From Coriobacteriaceae bacterium (GTDB lineage Bacteria > Actinomycetota > Coriobacteriia > Coriobacteriales > Eggerthellaceae), in NCBI GenBank assembly GCA_015062685.1, contig SUUE01000002.1, positions 1-64,000 of the forward strand: a DNA stretch of 64,000 bases. The letters run 5' to 3'. Numbering within the stretch: position 1 is the first letter of the stretch; every line of letters starts with the position of its first letter. The position numbers and the translations under genes were made by a program. Shown piece by piece: positions 10,962-21,495 of this stretch. Below the pieces are notes generated by a model that saw nothing but the letters and a program-made list of their open reading frames with translations, did not search any database and was not told the DNA's origin.

Positions 10962-11570
10962 TTACCAGTGCTTTATACCGAGCGGCAAGAAGGTGTCCTT
11001 CACGGGAGCCCAGGCACCGAGCGACTGCAGCACGTTGTCGGCAACGAACAGCGCCGCGAGGGCGATGGCCACCAGAAGCGCCGGTCGCTCGTTGGCGCAT
11101 GCCCAACGGCTAATGAGCGGATAGAGCACGTAGAGCGCGATGAGGCCCAAAACGACGAAGCGCGCCGTATACATCGGGGCTATTCGGCCCTGGAAATTGA
11201 GCGGCGCAGTCGAGTAATCCCATGGCACGTAGCCCATGAGCGCCTCGCACGCATAGCTTCCCGCAAGCTCGACTGCAGTCGTGAGCAGGTAGATGCCCGC
11301 CACGACGATCACGACCTGCGCCACGAGGGGCACGCGATCGGCTAGGCGCCTTCGCAACGGTTCGAGCACCGCGACAATGACCAGGCCGCCGATGCCGTAG
11401 ATCGGACACCACGGCAGCATGAGCGAGGCGCGCAGGTAGACTGCCCCGAACGTGAACACATTCTCGACCGTTTCGTATATCCAACCCGCGCACGAGAACA
11501 GGGCGAACAAAATCATCGCGACGCTCGCCTTGACAGGCAAGCTCGCTCCTTCGAGCAAACTGGATTTCAT
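10962..11570 (-). CDS. multipass membrane protein, putative ABC-transporter-permease-like (COG4905 type)
   Basis: Hydrophobic segments; FALFSCAGWIYETVENVFTFG and MLPWCPIYGIGGL signatures. Confidence 0.7.
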   Translation of the reverse strand: MKSSLLEGASLPVKASVAMILFALFSCAGWIYETVENVFTFGAVYLRASLMLPWCPIYGIGGLVIVAVLEPLRRRLADRVPLVAQVVIVVAGIYLLTTAVELAGSYACEALMGYVPWDYSTAPLNFQGRIAPMYTARFVVLGLIALYVLYPLISRWACANERPALLVAIALAALFVADNVLQSLGAWAPVKDTFLPLGIKHW

Positions 11571-11616
11571 CTTTACCTTCCTGGGCCCAAGCGCCCAAAC
11601 AATGGAGCCAAAGCGA

Positions 11617-12309
11617 TTACTCCCAAGGAGTTCGCACGTAGGGCTCGATGGGATACGCGGAGATGTTGCCCGGCATGTTGAAGGCCCCTGGAACCGTGGT
11701 GCACACGAGCGGTAGGCCGAAGAGCCCTGACAGCTCCTCGGCGTATTCGATGCCCTGCAGCACCGTTTGTTCGGTTGTCGCGTCCTTCAGATGCGAGTTG
11801 TTCACGATGGCCGTTGCCTTCAGGCGCGAGGCGAACTCAATCTCGCGAAGGTTCTCGAGGGCGTCCTGGGGATCCTGCACGAGGTTGCGATAGCGGTTCG
11901 CCACGTAGAGCATCGCGTAGCCCCGCGCGGTGATCTCGCGGGCATAGCGGCCGAGCGCCGTTGACCCCGCATCGTCGCCGCCGGCGTCGATGATCACGTA
12001 CGACCCCTCGCCCGCTCCCTGAATCGACGGCGTGATACGGCCCGTGAGGCTCGGGACGTCGAGGCTCGTGCCGACCTCCGAGAAGACGGGGGCCACGAGC
12101 CCGATGCCGTGCTCTTCCAGCACCTTGCGCTGCTCGGTGGCGCGGAAATACGGGTTCACGATATCGAGGTCGATAAGCGTGATCTGCGACCCCTCGGCGG
12201 CAAGGTCGATGGCCAGGTTCACGGAGAAGCTCGTCTTTCCCGCGCCGTAGTGCCCCACCACGACCGTGACGGGGCGCAGCGCGTCTTTCAACGTTGAGGG
12301 GATCGCCAT
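11617..12309 (-). CDS. MinD/CooC-like P-loop ATPase
   Basis: VVGHYGAGKTSFSVNLAIDLAAEG Walker A, DLDIVNPYF. Confidence 0.75.
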   Translation of the reverse strand: MAIPSTLKDALRPVTVVVGHYGAGKTSFSVNLAIDLAAEGSQITLIDLDIVNPYFRATEQRKVLEEHGIGLVAPVFSEVGTSLDVPSLTGRITPSIQGAGEGSYVIIDAGGDDAGSTALGRYAREITARGYAMLYVANRYRNLVQDPQDALENLREIEFASRLKATAIVNNSHLKDATTEQTVLQGIEYAEELSGLFGLPLVCTTVPGAFNMPGNISAYPIEPYVRTPWE

Positions 12310-14088
12310 CTACACCAGCCCGTCGATGTTCTTCTTCTCGTCGTTCTGGCGGATGGCGACGCGGCGGATCTTGCCGTTGACCGTGCGCGGCAGCTCGTCG
12401 ACGTAATCGATGATGCGCGGGAACTTGTACGGCGCGGTCTTCTTCTTGACCCACTTCTGCAACTCGCGCGTAAGGTCGTCGCTGCCGACGAAGCCCTCGG
12501 ACAGCACGATCGTCGCCTTTACGGCCTTGCCGCGCACGGGGTCGGGCACGCCCGTCACCGCGCACTCGCGCACGGCTTCGTGCTCGAGCAGCACGCTCTC
12601 GATCTCGAAGGGGCCGATGCGGTAGCCGCTCGACTTGATCACGTCGTCGTTGCGGCCGACGTACCACAGGTAGCCGTCCTCGTCGCACCACGCCGTGTCG
12701 CCCGTGTGGTACCAGCCATCGTAGATTGCCTCGGCGGTTTTCTCGGGGTTGCGATAGTACTCCATCATGATCCCGGCGGGGTGGCCGTCCATCTTGATGC
12801 AGATCTCGCCCGTCTCGCCCGTGTTGCAGCGCGTACCATCGGGCCGCTGCACCTCGAGCGTGTAAAGCGGAACGGGGCGGCCCATTGAGCCGGGGCGCGG
12901 GATCGTGTTCGTGAGGTTCGCGATGGTCAGGGGCGTCTCGGTCTGCCCGAAGCCCTCGAATATCGTGAGCCCGGTCTGAGCCTTCCACCAATCGAAGATG
13001 TCAGGGTTGAGGGCCTCGCCCGCCGTCGTCGAGTACTCGAGCGAGCTCAAGTCGAACTGCTCGAAGTCCTCCTGCATCATGAGGCGGTACATCGTGGGCG
13101 GGCAGCAGAGCGTCGTGATCTGGTACTTGTTGATCAGGCTCAGGATCTCGGAAGCCTTGAAGCGGTCGAAGTCGTACGTGAATACGCACGCCTCCATCAT
13201 CCACTGGCCGTAGAACTTGCCCCACACGGCCTTGCCCCAGCCGGTGTCGGCGATGGTGAAGTGAATGCCGTCGGGGCGCACGTTATGCCAGTGCTTCGCG
13301 GTCATGAGGTGGCCCACCGCGTACGTGGAGTCGTGGAGCACCATCTTGGGGTTGCCCGACGTGCCGGAGCTGAAGTACATGAGCATGGGCTCGAACACGT
13401 TCGTCTCGACGCGCTCGAAGTCCTCGGCGGCCGCCCGCACCTCGGTGTTGAAGTCGATCCAGCCGTCGCGGTCGACGGCGGCGGCGCAGATGCCCTGCTC
13501 TCCCGAGAGGGCAGCGCCCAGCGTTTCATCGGACACGGGCAGCCCCTGCTCGTCGAGCGGGGTCATGCCGCCGCCCGCACCGTTCACGAGGAAGAACTTC
13601 TCGACGGTCGGGCATTCGCAGCTGGTCATCGTCGATTCGACGATTCCGGCGATGTCGCCGACAGACGTCGTGACGACCGCCTTGATCGAAGCGCCGTTCA
13701 AGCGGTACTCCAGGTCATGCTCCTTGAGCATGAAAGTTGCGGGCACCATGACGCACCCGAGCTTTGCGAGCGCGAGCGCCGTGAACCAGAACTGGTAGTG
13801 GCGGCGCAGGATAACCATGACGAAGTCGCCCTTGCCGAGGCCGTGCGCGGCAAACATGTTCGCGGTCTTGTCGGACCAGCGCTTCATGTCCGCAAACGTG
13901 AAAACATGCTCCTCGCCCTCGGGGTTGCACCACACCATGGCACGACGGTCCGGGTCGTTCTCGGCGATATCGTCCACGATGTCGTAGGCGAAGTTGAACG
14001 TTTCGGGGTAATGGACGGAGTACGTTTGCAGCACGCCGTTGGAATCGTACGTCTCGTCGACGTAGCGCTCGTTTATGTTTCGCATCAT
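12310..14088 (-). CDS. AMP-forming acyl-CoA synthetase (medium-chain/acetyl-CoA synthetase family)
   Basis: YFSSGTSGNPKMVLHD, GFGQTET, VNGKIRRVAIR motifs. Confidence 0.93.
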   Translation of the reverse strand: MMRNINERYVDETYDSNGVLQTYSVHYPETFNFAYDIVDDIAENDPDRRAMVWCNPEGEEHVFTFADMKRWSDKTANMFAAHGLGKGDFVMVILRRHYQFWFTALALAKLGCVMVPATFMLKEHDLEYRLNGASIKAVVTTSVGDIAGIVESTMTSCECPTVEKFFLVNGAGGGMTPLDEQGLPVSDETLGAALSGEQGICAAAVDRDGWIDFNTEVRAAAEDFERVETNVFEPMLMYFSSGTSGNPKMVLHDSTYAVGHLMTAKHWHNVRPDGIHFTIADTGWGKAVWGKFYGQWMMEACVFTYDFDRFKASEILSLINKYQITTLCCPPTMYRLMMQEDFEQFDLSSLEYSTTAGEALNPDIFDWWKAQTGLTIFEGFGQTETPLTIANLTNTIPRPGSMGRPVPLYTLEVQRPDGTRCNTGETGEICIKMDGHPAGIMMEYYRNPEKTAEAIYDGWYHTGDTAWCDEDGYLWYVGRNDDVIKSSGYRIGPFEIESVLLEHEAVRECAVTGVPDPVRGKAVKATIVLSEGFVGSDDLTRELQKWVKKKTAPYKFPRIIDYVDELPRTVNGKIRRVAIRQNDEKKNIDGLV

Positions 14089-14195
14089 GAAGTCCTTTTC
14101 GAAAACTCGTGAGATTACCTAGCGGGACGCGGATACGCCCGCGCCCTGCCCTATCGGGCTGCATGGCGTTGCGCGCGGTAGGAAAGGCGCAACGC

Positions 14196-14783
14196 CTAGA
14201 TAATCTCGTCGCCCTCGGCCTTCATGACAATGGCGAGGAACACGCACGGCTCGCCGCCGATGGCGATCATGCCATGGCCGCGGCCGGAATCGTACATGAG
14301 GGTGTCGCCCGGGCCCACCTCTTCGATGTGGTTCTCGTAGGCGAAGCGAAGGTGCCCGCTGATGATGAAGTCGAGCTCCATGCCCTTGTGGTACGAGAGG
14401 TGGATCGGCTTGTCCTGCTCCTCCTCGAGGTACGGCGCCGTCACCACGAAGGGCTCGGCGAGCTTGTTCTGGAGGTTCGGCGCCTTGTGCAGGTACTCGA
14501 AGCCGGCACGGCGCTTGATGGACAGGCCGTCGCCCTCGCGCACGAGCGAATAGCCCTTGAGGTGCGGGGTCTCGCCCGTGAGCAGCTCGATGACGTCGAC
14601 GCCGAGCACTTTCGCGCACTTGTACAAGAACGTGAAGGAAAGGTCCTGCTCGCCCGATTCCTGCGCGGCGTATTCCGCCACGGTGCGCCCGGTTGCCTCG
14701 GCCATCTCCTGCATCGTGAGGTCGCAGTCCTCGCGGAGCAGGCGGATGCGCTCGGCGACTTCCTTGATATTCGGATCAACCAT
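14196..14783 (-). CDS. XRE-family transcriptional regulator with C-terminal cupin domain
   Basis: N-terminal HTH (IRLLREDCDLTMQEMAEATG) and C-terminal cupin (VGPGDTLMYDSGRGHGMIAIG). Confidence 0.87.
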   Translation of the reverse strand: MVDPNIKEVAERIRLLREDCDLTMQEMAEATGRTVAEYAAQESGEQDLSFTFLYKCAKVLGVDVIELLTGETPHLKGYSLVREGDGLSIKRRAGFEYLHKAPNLQNKLAEPFVVTAPYLEEEQDKPIHLSYHKGMELDFIISGHLRFAYENHIEEVGPGDTLMYDSGRGHGMIAIGGEPCVFLAIVMKAEGDEII

Positions 14784-14908
14784 GGTTACCCCTCGGTGTC
14801 GATTTGCGATTTGATACAAATTACGACTACTCGCTCGCAAGGCGGGCCCTGAAACAACTCATTTAACATTCCCGCCATATTTTGCACGCACCTGCGCCTT
14901 TGCCCCAC

Positions 14909-16600
14909 CTACGCCTTGCGCACGAAACGTGCGGCGAAGTGCGCGTCGGGGCCGCCGGGCACCTGCTGCGTCGCAAGGCACGCCTTGCCGGCAATGGGCG
15001 CGAGCGCGAACGCCTGGCCCTCCTCGCTCTCGAGGAACGCCTTGACCACGCCGTTGTTCTCCTCGTAGGTGACGGTGCACGTTGCGTACACGATCGACCC
15101 GCCCGGCTTCACGTGGTTCGCCGCGGACTTGAGCAAGGCGAGGCCGGTTTCGGCGAGCTCGGTCACATGCTCGGGCGTCACGCGCCAGCGAATCTCGTGA
15201 TGGCGGCGCAATGTGCCCAAACCGGAGCACGGCGCGTCGATGAAGATGGTCTCGAACTCTTGACCGGGCATGACGGAATCGAGCCTGGTCGCATTGCCCG
15301 TCACTATCTGCTCGAGCCGCACGCCGTAGTCGCGCGCGCGGTCGCGGAGCAAGTCGGACTTGAACGCATGGCTGTCCATGGAGGTGAGGGTGACCTGGTC
15401 TCCGAAGCGACGCTGCGCGATCGACTGAAGCATGATGGTCTTGGTGCCGCGGCCCGCCCCCACTTCCAGGAGCGATTCCGGCGCCTCGCCCTCGAGCACG
15501 GCGGATGCCACCGCCTGCGCGGCCGCATCGGACACGAGGATCTTCCCCTGCTGGAACAGGTGGCGGACCCTGCCATCGGCGAGCGTGCGCGCGTTCGGCA
15601 CGAGAAAGCACCCGGGCACCTCGACGTCGTTCACGGTAACGGGCTCGAGCGGGGACTCCATCTCCTCGAAGAGCGCGATAACCTCCGAATCGGTGGCCTG
15701 CAGGGCGTTCACGTGGATAAACACCGGCGCCTGCTCGTTCGCGGAGCGCATGAGCTCGATCGCCGCTGCGGAGCCCATGTCCTCAATGAGGCGGCGTGCC
15801 AGCCACGTCGGGAACGCATACGTGAGCGCCAGCGCGTCGAGGCTCACGGTGGGGTCGCCGAAGGGGAACGACTCGGACGCGGTGAGGATGCGGTGGAGCA
15901 CGGCGTTCGCCAAGCCGGAAGCGCTCGGAGCAACGGCGCGCACGAGCTCGACGCCCTGGTCGAGCGCGGCATGCGGGGCTTTCCTCAGGTAGACGATCTC
16001 GTAGGTGGAGATCCTCAGCGCATCGCGGACATCGGGCTTGATGTCGCGCGGGCTCGCGATGCAGCGGTTGATCACCTCGTCGAGCGAGCCCGATGTGCTC
16101 ACGACGCCGAGCGTCAGCAGGGTCGCGAACGCGCGGTCCTGCTTGGAGATGGTGGAACGGTCGATCGTCGACTCGATCACCTCCTGCGCGAAGGCGTCGC
16201 GGCGGCGCACCTGGTTCGTCGCGTAGAGCGCGGCCAAGCGGCCGGGGCTCGCCTTGCAGCGCTCGAACTGGGCCCTGAAGTCGGTGATCTTCACCTCGCG
16301 CTGCGCGGCGAGGTTCGGGTCCTTCTCGGCCAGCTGCTCCGCCTTGCGGCGAAGCAGCTCCTCGGAACGCGAGATCGAGCGCGGCTTGCGGTTCGGGTCC
16401 TTGTCGCGCGGGTCGAGCTCGCCGCGGTACACGGGCTTGTCCTCGTCCACGAGGTGTTCCATCTTCTTCTGGTCGAAGGACTTCTTGCTCTTCACCTTGC
16501 GCACGCGGTTGGGCGTCCACTTCCTCCGAGCCTCGCGCGGCTTCTCCTTGCCCGCATCGTCCATCGGCTTGTTCATCTCTTCGCTCATGCTCTCCCCCAT
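14909..16600 (-). CDS. rsmB: 16S rRNA (cytosine-C5)-methyltransferase, NusB domain plus RsmB-type MTase
   Basis: NusB-like N-half, EVGAGRGTKTIMLQ, DAPCSGLGTLRRHHEIRW, TCTVTYEENNGVV; operon with fmt-def. Confidence 0.9.
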   Translation of the reverse strand: MGESMSEEMNKPMDDAGKEKPREARRKWTPNRVRKVKSKKSFDQKKMEHLVDEDKPVYRGELDPRDKDPNRKPRSISRSEELLRRKAEQLAEKDPNLAAQREVKITDFRAQFERCKASPGRLAALYATNQVRRRDAFAQEVIESTIDRSTISKQDRAFATLLTLGVVSTSGSLDEVINRCIASPRDIKPDVRDALRISTYEIVYLRKAPHAALDQGVELVRAVAPSASGLANAVLHRILTASESFPFGDPTVSLDALALTYAFPTWLARRLIEDMGSAAAIELMRSANEQAPVFIHVNALQATDSEVIALFEEMESPLEPVTVNDVEVPGCFLVPNARTLADGRVRHLFQQGKILVSDAAAQAVASAVLEGEAPESLLEVGAGRGTKTIMLQSIAQRRFGDQVTLTSMDSHAFKSDLLRDRARDYGVRLEQIVTGNATRLDSVMPGQEFETIFIDAPCSGLGTLRRHHEIRWRVTPEHVTELAETGLALLKSAANHVKPGGSIVYATCTVTYEENNGVVKAFLESEEGQAFALAPIAGKACLATQQVPGGPDAHFAARFVRKA

Positions 16601-17535
16601 GTAAGCGTCGTCTTCTTGGCGCCTTGAATACCTGCGGCAAACGAGCGGGCGTCCATGCTCTTCTTGCCCTGCGGTTTCAGCACCTCCACCTCTATCGCCC
16701 CGTCTGCAGCCATCAGCAGCAGACGCTTGGCCCGGAACAGCGCTTGCCCGGGGGCGAGATCTTTCACAATTTCGCGCGCAGCATCATCGCTAGCGGCGTG
16801 CGCGCGCTCTACGGTCACCGCGCGCCCTGCGATCATCGCATGCGCAGGGTGGGCATCGTCGGAAGCACGGACCTTTGCGCATGCATCGCCTGCGGCATCC
16901 GCGCTGTCCAAATCGAGTTCGCCTTTCACGACCTTGGCCGCATAGGTCACGCCCTCCTCGGGCTGAGGAGTCCAGGCCAACGTGCCGGCCAAGGCCTCGT
17001 CCAGCGCCTCGAGAAGCAGTTGCGAGCCCTTTTCCGCGAGCATCGCCTGCAGATCGTCGAAGTAGACGCCTTCGAGCGAGACCTCGGCCTGCTTGCAGTA
17101 CGCCCCGGTGTCGAGACCTTCCTCCATGCGCATGATGCTCACGCCCGTCACTTCGTCGCACGCGAGGATCGATCGCTGCATGGGAGCAGCGCCGCGCCAT
17201 CTCGGCAAGAGCGACGTGTGCACGTTGAAGCAACCGTAGGCAGGCAGCTCGAGCACGTCGTTCGGCAGGATGATCCCGCACGCCGCCACGCAGATGGCAT
17301 CGGGCTCGAACGCCCTCAGCGCAGCTTTCATCTCGTCGCTCCGGAGCGACGTCGTCTCGATGACGGGTGCGCCCAATGCCTCCGCGGCCTTCTTGACGGG
17401 CGAAGCCTCGAGCTTCTTCCCCCGCCCGCGCACCGCATCGGGGCGCGTGACCACGCCGACCACGTCGTGCTTCTCCGCTATGTTGGACATCACCGATGCG
17501 GCAAGCTCGGGCGTGCCCATGAACACGATGCGCAT
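16585..17535 (-). CDS. fmt: methionyl-tRNA formyltransferase
   Basis: MRIVFMGTPELA, NVHTSLLPRWRGAAPMQRSI. Confidence 0.96.
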   Translation of the reverse strand: MRIVFMGTPELAASVMSNIAEKHDVVGVVTRPDAVRGRGKKLEASPVKKAAEALGAPVIETTSLRSDEMKAALRAFEPDAICVAACGIILPNDVLELPAYGCFNVHTSLLPRWRGAAPMQRSILACDEVTGVSIMRMEEGLDTGAYCKQAEVSLEGVYFDDLQAMLAEKGSQLLLEALDEALAGTLAWTPQPEEGVTYAAKVVKGELDLDSADAAGDACAKVRASDDAHPAHAMIAGRAVTVERAHAASDDAAREIVKDLAPGQALFRAKRLLLMAADGAIEVEVLKPQGKKSMDARSFAAGIQGAKKTTLTWGRA

Positions 17536-18086
17536 TAGCGGACCTTCGGAGCCGCGTTCAGGCTCACTTCGCCCGGCTTCGCGCCGAGGCGCTTAGCCTC
17601 CTCGTATTGCTTGAGCGCCTTGATGCGGTCGAGCGGCTTCGCGCTCTCGAACAAGGTGATCCCGTTCAGATGGTCGATCTCGTGCTGCAGGCAGCGCCCG
17701 AGCAAGCCATCGCCCTCTATCTCCCACTCCTCGCCCTTCAGGTCGAAGTAGCGCACGCGCGCCCACTCCCGCCTCTCTATGGGCACCGAGACGCCGGGGC
17801 ACGAAAGGCAGCCCTCTTCTTCGGTGACGAGCTCGCCGTCGAGCTCGAGGATCTCGGGGTTGACGAGAACGAGGGGGTCGCGGACGTCATCCGGAGAGAC
17901 GTCAATGACGATCAGCCGCTTGAGCACGCCCACCTGCGGAGCCGCAATGCCAACGCCGTCGGTGGCGTACATGGCGCGCTCCATTTGCTTTGCCAGCTTC
18001 TTCAGGCTCTTGTCATTAGGGTCGCACGGCTCGCACACCTGGTTCAGGAGCGGGTCCGGCGATGTAATAATCTTCAACATGCGCAC
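17535..18086 (-). CDS. def: peptide deformylase
   Basis: GIAAPQVG, EEGCLSCPG, LQHEIDHLNG motifs. Confidence 0.97.
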   Translation of the reverse strand: MRMLKIITSPDPLLNQVCEPCDPNDKSLKKLAKQMERAMYATDGVGIAAPQVGVLKRLIVIDVSPDDVRDPLVLVNPEILELDGELVTEEEGCLSCPGVSVPIERREWARVRYFDLKGEEWEIEGDGLLGRCLQHEIDHLNGITLFESAKPLDRIKALKQYEEAKRLGAKPGEVSLNAAPKVR

Positions 18087-18247
18087 TTCCTTCTGCGGTT
18101 TTCAAGCGTTAAATTTGCTACAGTATAGCTTCTGACGTGCGCATTTTGAACGCCGCGCACGGTATCTGCTCATTTTCGCCGCAGGACGGAGACACGGGTG
18201 CGACTTTTCGCTTTCGTGCGGCGCAGGATCCCCGTTATCGGTACGCC

Positions 18248-20101
18248 CTACAGGACCGGCTTATGCGTCGCGCGCTTAGCGTTCACCGTCTTCTGGAGGT
18301 CAACGACCGCGGCGAACACGAGCTCCCTCTCATCCGGCGGCAGGGCATCGCCCTTCAGCTGCGCGTTCATGGAAACGAGCGTGGCTTCGAGGTCGCCGAT
18401 CTCGAGCTCTTCCACGAGGAAGCGAACGATTTCGGCTATGTCCTCCCCTTCTTTCACCGTAGCTGACGTGAGCGCGCCGGCAGCACGGGGCACCTCCGAG
18501 CTCGCATTTGCCACGATCTGGGCCGGGGTTGCGGCGGGGTTTGCCGAGAGCGTCGCGAGGAGCGACTGCGCGAGCTGGCCATTCGTCTGGTCGTGCCATT
18601 GCGTTTGGGCGAGCGAATCGGCGTGCTGGAGCGCGATCGAGGGGTTCTGCGCCAGGAGGCTCACGAACCTGCGCTCGAAACGGCGCCGGCTCCTCTCCGC
18701 AGGCGATATCGTCGGCTGCACCTGCACGGGGGCCTGGTTGCCCTCGTTGCGGTCGGGGGCTGCATCCCTGTCGTACACGCGCGGCGGCTTGAGGTTCGCC
18801 AGCGCGCTGAGAACGTCTTCCTCGCGCATCATCAGCTTGCCGGCGAGCTGCACGGCATAGTCCTTCGCAAGCACCGAACCCTTGATGGGCGCGAGCACCG
18901 ACAGCGCATCGGCCATGGCGCGCGTCCTTCCTTCCGCGCTCGACAGGTCATGCGCGGCGAGCCTTCGGTCGATGCCGTAGGCGATGAGCGGCTTCGCGTT
19001 CGCCACGAGCTCTCTCAGCTCATCGGCCCCGCGCTTCGCGACGAAATCTGCGGGGTCGAGGTCGTCGGGCAGCGTCACGGCGCACAGCTCTATGCGCGTC
19101 TTGCCCGCTTCGGGCGTCATGCTCTCGTCGATGAACCCGAGGGCCCTATCCGCCGCGCGCTGGCCGGCTGCGTCCCCGTCGAACAGGTAGACGATGCGCT
19201 TGGACGCATGGCGCGATATGAGGCGCACATGCTGGATGGTGAGCGCGGTGCCGAGGGTGGCGACGGCGTTCTCGATGCCGCCCTCGTGCAAGGCGATCAC
19301 GTCGGTGTAGCCTTCCACGATAATGGCGGTGCCGCTCGACGTCATGGCCGTTTTCGCCTTGTCGAGGCCGTAGAGCACGTTCGATTTATGGAACAGGGGC
19401 GTCTCCTGGGAGTTGAGGTACTTCGGCTCGCCCTCGCCGATGACGCGGCCGCCGAACGCGATGCAGTCGCCCTGGGGGTCGAAGATCGGGAACATCACCC
19501 GGTTGTAGAAACGGTCGTTCACGCGACCGCCGTCCCTTTGGACGGCCACGTTGGCCTCGATCATCTCGTCGGGCTTGAAGCCCTTTGACGTCAGGTGGCG
19601 CACGAGCGCGCCGCGGCCCGGCGCGAAGCCGAGCATCCACTTCCTCGGCACCTCTCCACCGAGGTCCCGGCCGCTCAGGTACGATCGCGCGCTGTCCGCT
19701 TCCGGGGACTTCCCGCGCATGAGCTGCTCATGGTAGAAGGAGCACGTCTCCTTGCACACATCGCGCAGCCTCGCCTTCCTGCTCGAGGACGTGCGGTTGC
19801 CCCCGCGCGTGTCGACGATGTCCACGTGCGCCCGCTCGGCGAGCATTCGCACGGCGTCGGGAAAGCTGACATCGTCCATCTTCATCACGAACCCGAAGAC
19901 GTCTCCCCCTTCGCCGCAGCCGAAGCAATGCCACAGCTGCGTTGACGGGTCGATCTTGCAGGAAGGGGTCTTCTCGTTGTGGAACGGGCAGCAGCACCAG
20001 AAGTCGCGGCCGCGCTGTCTCACGGGAACGCGCTCGCCGAACAGGGCAACCAAATCGGTTGCCTCGCGCACTTTCTGGATGTCCTCATCGCTGATAGCCA
20101 T
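18248..20101 (-). CDS. dnaG: DNA primase
   Basis: Start MAISDEDIQKVREATDLVALFGERVPV; zinc motif CPFHNEKTPSCKI; TOPRIM IVEGYTDVIALHEGG. Confidence 0.97.
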   Translation of the reverse strand: MAISDEDIQKVREATDLVALFGERVPVRQRGRDFWCCCPFHNEKTPSCKIDPSTQLWHCFGCGEGGDVFGFVMKMDDVSFPDAVRMLAERAHVDIVDTRGGNRTSSSRKARLRDVCKETCSFYHEQLMRGKSPEADSARSYLSGRDLGGEVPRKWMLGFAPGRGALVRHLTSKGFKPDEMIEANVAVQRDGGRVNDRFYNRVMFPIFDPQGDCIAFGGRVIGEGEPKYLNSQETPLFHKSNVLYGLDKAKTAMTSSGTAIIVEGYTDVIALHEGGIENAVATLGTALTIQHVRLISRHASKRIVYLFDGDAAGQRAADRALGFIDESMTPEAGKTRIELCAVTLPDDLDPADFVAKRGADELRELVANAKPLIAYGIDRRLAAHDLSSAEGRTRAMADALSVLAPIKGSVLAKDYAVQLAGKLMMREEDVLSALANLKPPRVYDRDAAPDRNEGNQAPVQVQPTISPAERSRRRFERRFVSLLAQNPSIALQHADSLAQTQWHDQTNGQLAQSLLATLSANPAATPAQIVANASSEVPRAAGALTSATVKEGEDIAEIVRFLVEELEIGDLEATLVSMNAQLKGDALPPDERELVFAAVVDLQKTVNAKRATHKPVL

Positions 20102-20142
20102 GCTGGTTATAATAACGCAAAAGAGACAGGAGACTTTTTCGT

Positions 20143-21369
20143 ATGGCCAACGCAGAAATTCCCTACTTGAAACTCGACCCCGAGGTGGAATCAGCCATCC
20201 GCGAGAACCGTTCGGCTGGCTGGAAGAACCCCCACGCATTCGCCGACGAAGACGTGCTCCGCAGGGAGCCCAAGGCCCATGACGAGGCCACGATCACGCG
20301 CCCCGCCTTCGCGCGCGATATCGAGAAGATCATCAACATTCCCGCGTACAACCGCTATGCGGACAAGACGCAGGTGTTCTCGTTCGTCGAGAACGACGAC
20401 ATCTGCCGCCGCGGGCTGCACGTGCAGCTCGTGAGCCGCATAGCGCGCGGCATAAGCGACCTGCTCGGCCTTAACACACAGCTCGTCGAGGCCATAGCGC
20501 TCGGGCACGACTTGGGACACACGCCGTTCGGACACGCAGGCGAGCGCTACCTGAGCAAGTGCTTCGAGCGCCACACGGGGCGCAGCTTCAGGCATAACGT
20601 GCACTCGGTGCGCGTTATGGACAAGCTCTACCGACGCAACATAAGCCTCCAGACGCTTGACGGCGCGCTCTGCCACAACGGCGAGTTCGCGCAGCAGGTG
20701 CTTCGCCTGGGCGACATGAAGACGTTCGAGCAGCTCGACGAGACCGTCGAACTCTGCGCGGCCGACGTGACGGCCATCAAGCGCCTGCGCCCCTCGACGC
20801 TCGAGGGATGCGTCGTGCGCGTGGCCGACATGATCGCCTACATCGGCAAGGACCGCATGGACGCCATCGACGTCGGCATCATCGACTCGCTCGACTGCTT
20901 CGACTCGAACTATATCGGGCAGGACAACTCGCGCATCATAAACAACATGACCGTGGACATCGTGAACAACAGCTACGGCAAGGATCACATTGCCATGAGC
21001 AACGAGGCCTTCGAGGACATTGTGCTCGCCAAGCGCCAGAACTACGAGCAGATCTACTTCATGGAGGGCACGGTCTCCCCCGTGGAAAACGTGGTCGAGG
21101 AGATGTTCACCGAGCTCTACGAGAGGCTCTACGAGCAGCTCGTCGCAGGTGACGAGAGCTCCCCCGTATTCAAGCACCACGCCTCGAAGCTCTGTGACAA
21201 GTCGTCCACGCTGACCGTGGAGGAATACCTGCGCGAGGAGCCCAACCAGATCATCGTGGACTACGTCTCCTCGATGACGGACAGCTATTTCATAGCGCTG
21301 TACCACCACCTCTTCCCCAACAGCGATAAGCGCCTCTTCAAGCGCGAATACTGCGACGACTTGATGTAG
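20143..21369 (+). CDS. HD-domain deoxyguanosinetriphosphate triphosphohydrolase-like protein
   Basis: HD motif LGHDLGHTPFGHAGE and RHTGRSFRHNVHSVRV. Confidence 0.88.
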   Translation: MANAEIPYLKLDPEVESAIRENRSAGWKNPHAFADEDVLRREPKAHDEATITRPAFARDIEKIINIPAYNRYADKTQVFSFVENDDICRRGLHVQLVSRIARGISDLLGLNTQLVEAIALGHDLGHTPFGHAGERYLSKCFERHTGRSFRHNVHSVRVMDKLYRRNISLQTLDGALCHNGEFAQQVLRLGDMKTFEQLDETVELCAADVTAIKRLRPSTLEGCVVRVADMIAYIGKDRMDAIDVGIIDSLDCFDSNYIGQDNSRIINNMTVDIVNNSYGKDHIAMSNEAFEDIVLAKRQNYEQIYFMEGTVSPVENVVEEMFTELYERLYEQLVAGDESSPVFKHHASKLCDKSSTLTVEEYLREEPNQIIVDYVSSMTDSYFIALYHHLFPNSDKRLFKREYCDDLM

Positions 21370-21427
21370 GGGCGCTCCCCGAGCGCCCAACAACCGCTGT
21401 AGACGGGCGCTCGGGGAGCGCCCCTAC
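21366..21427. repeat. 23-bp perfect inverted repeat (hairpin/REP-like or bidirectional terminator)
   Basis: gtaggggcgctccccgagcgccc (21366-21388) and its exact reverse complement at 21405-21427. Confidence 0.85.
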
Positions 21428-21495
21428 AGGCAACGGAAGCCTGGAACAGAGACCAGGTCCGCGTTCCAGGCCTAAAGCATTCCACGACATACGAA

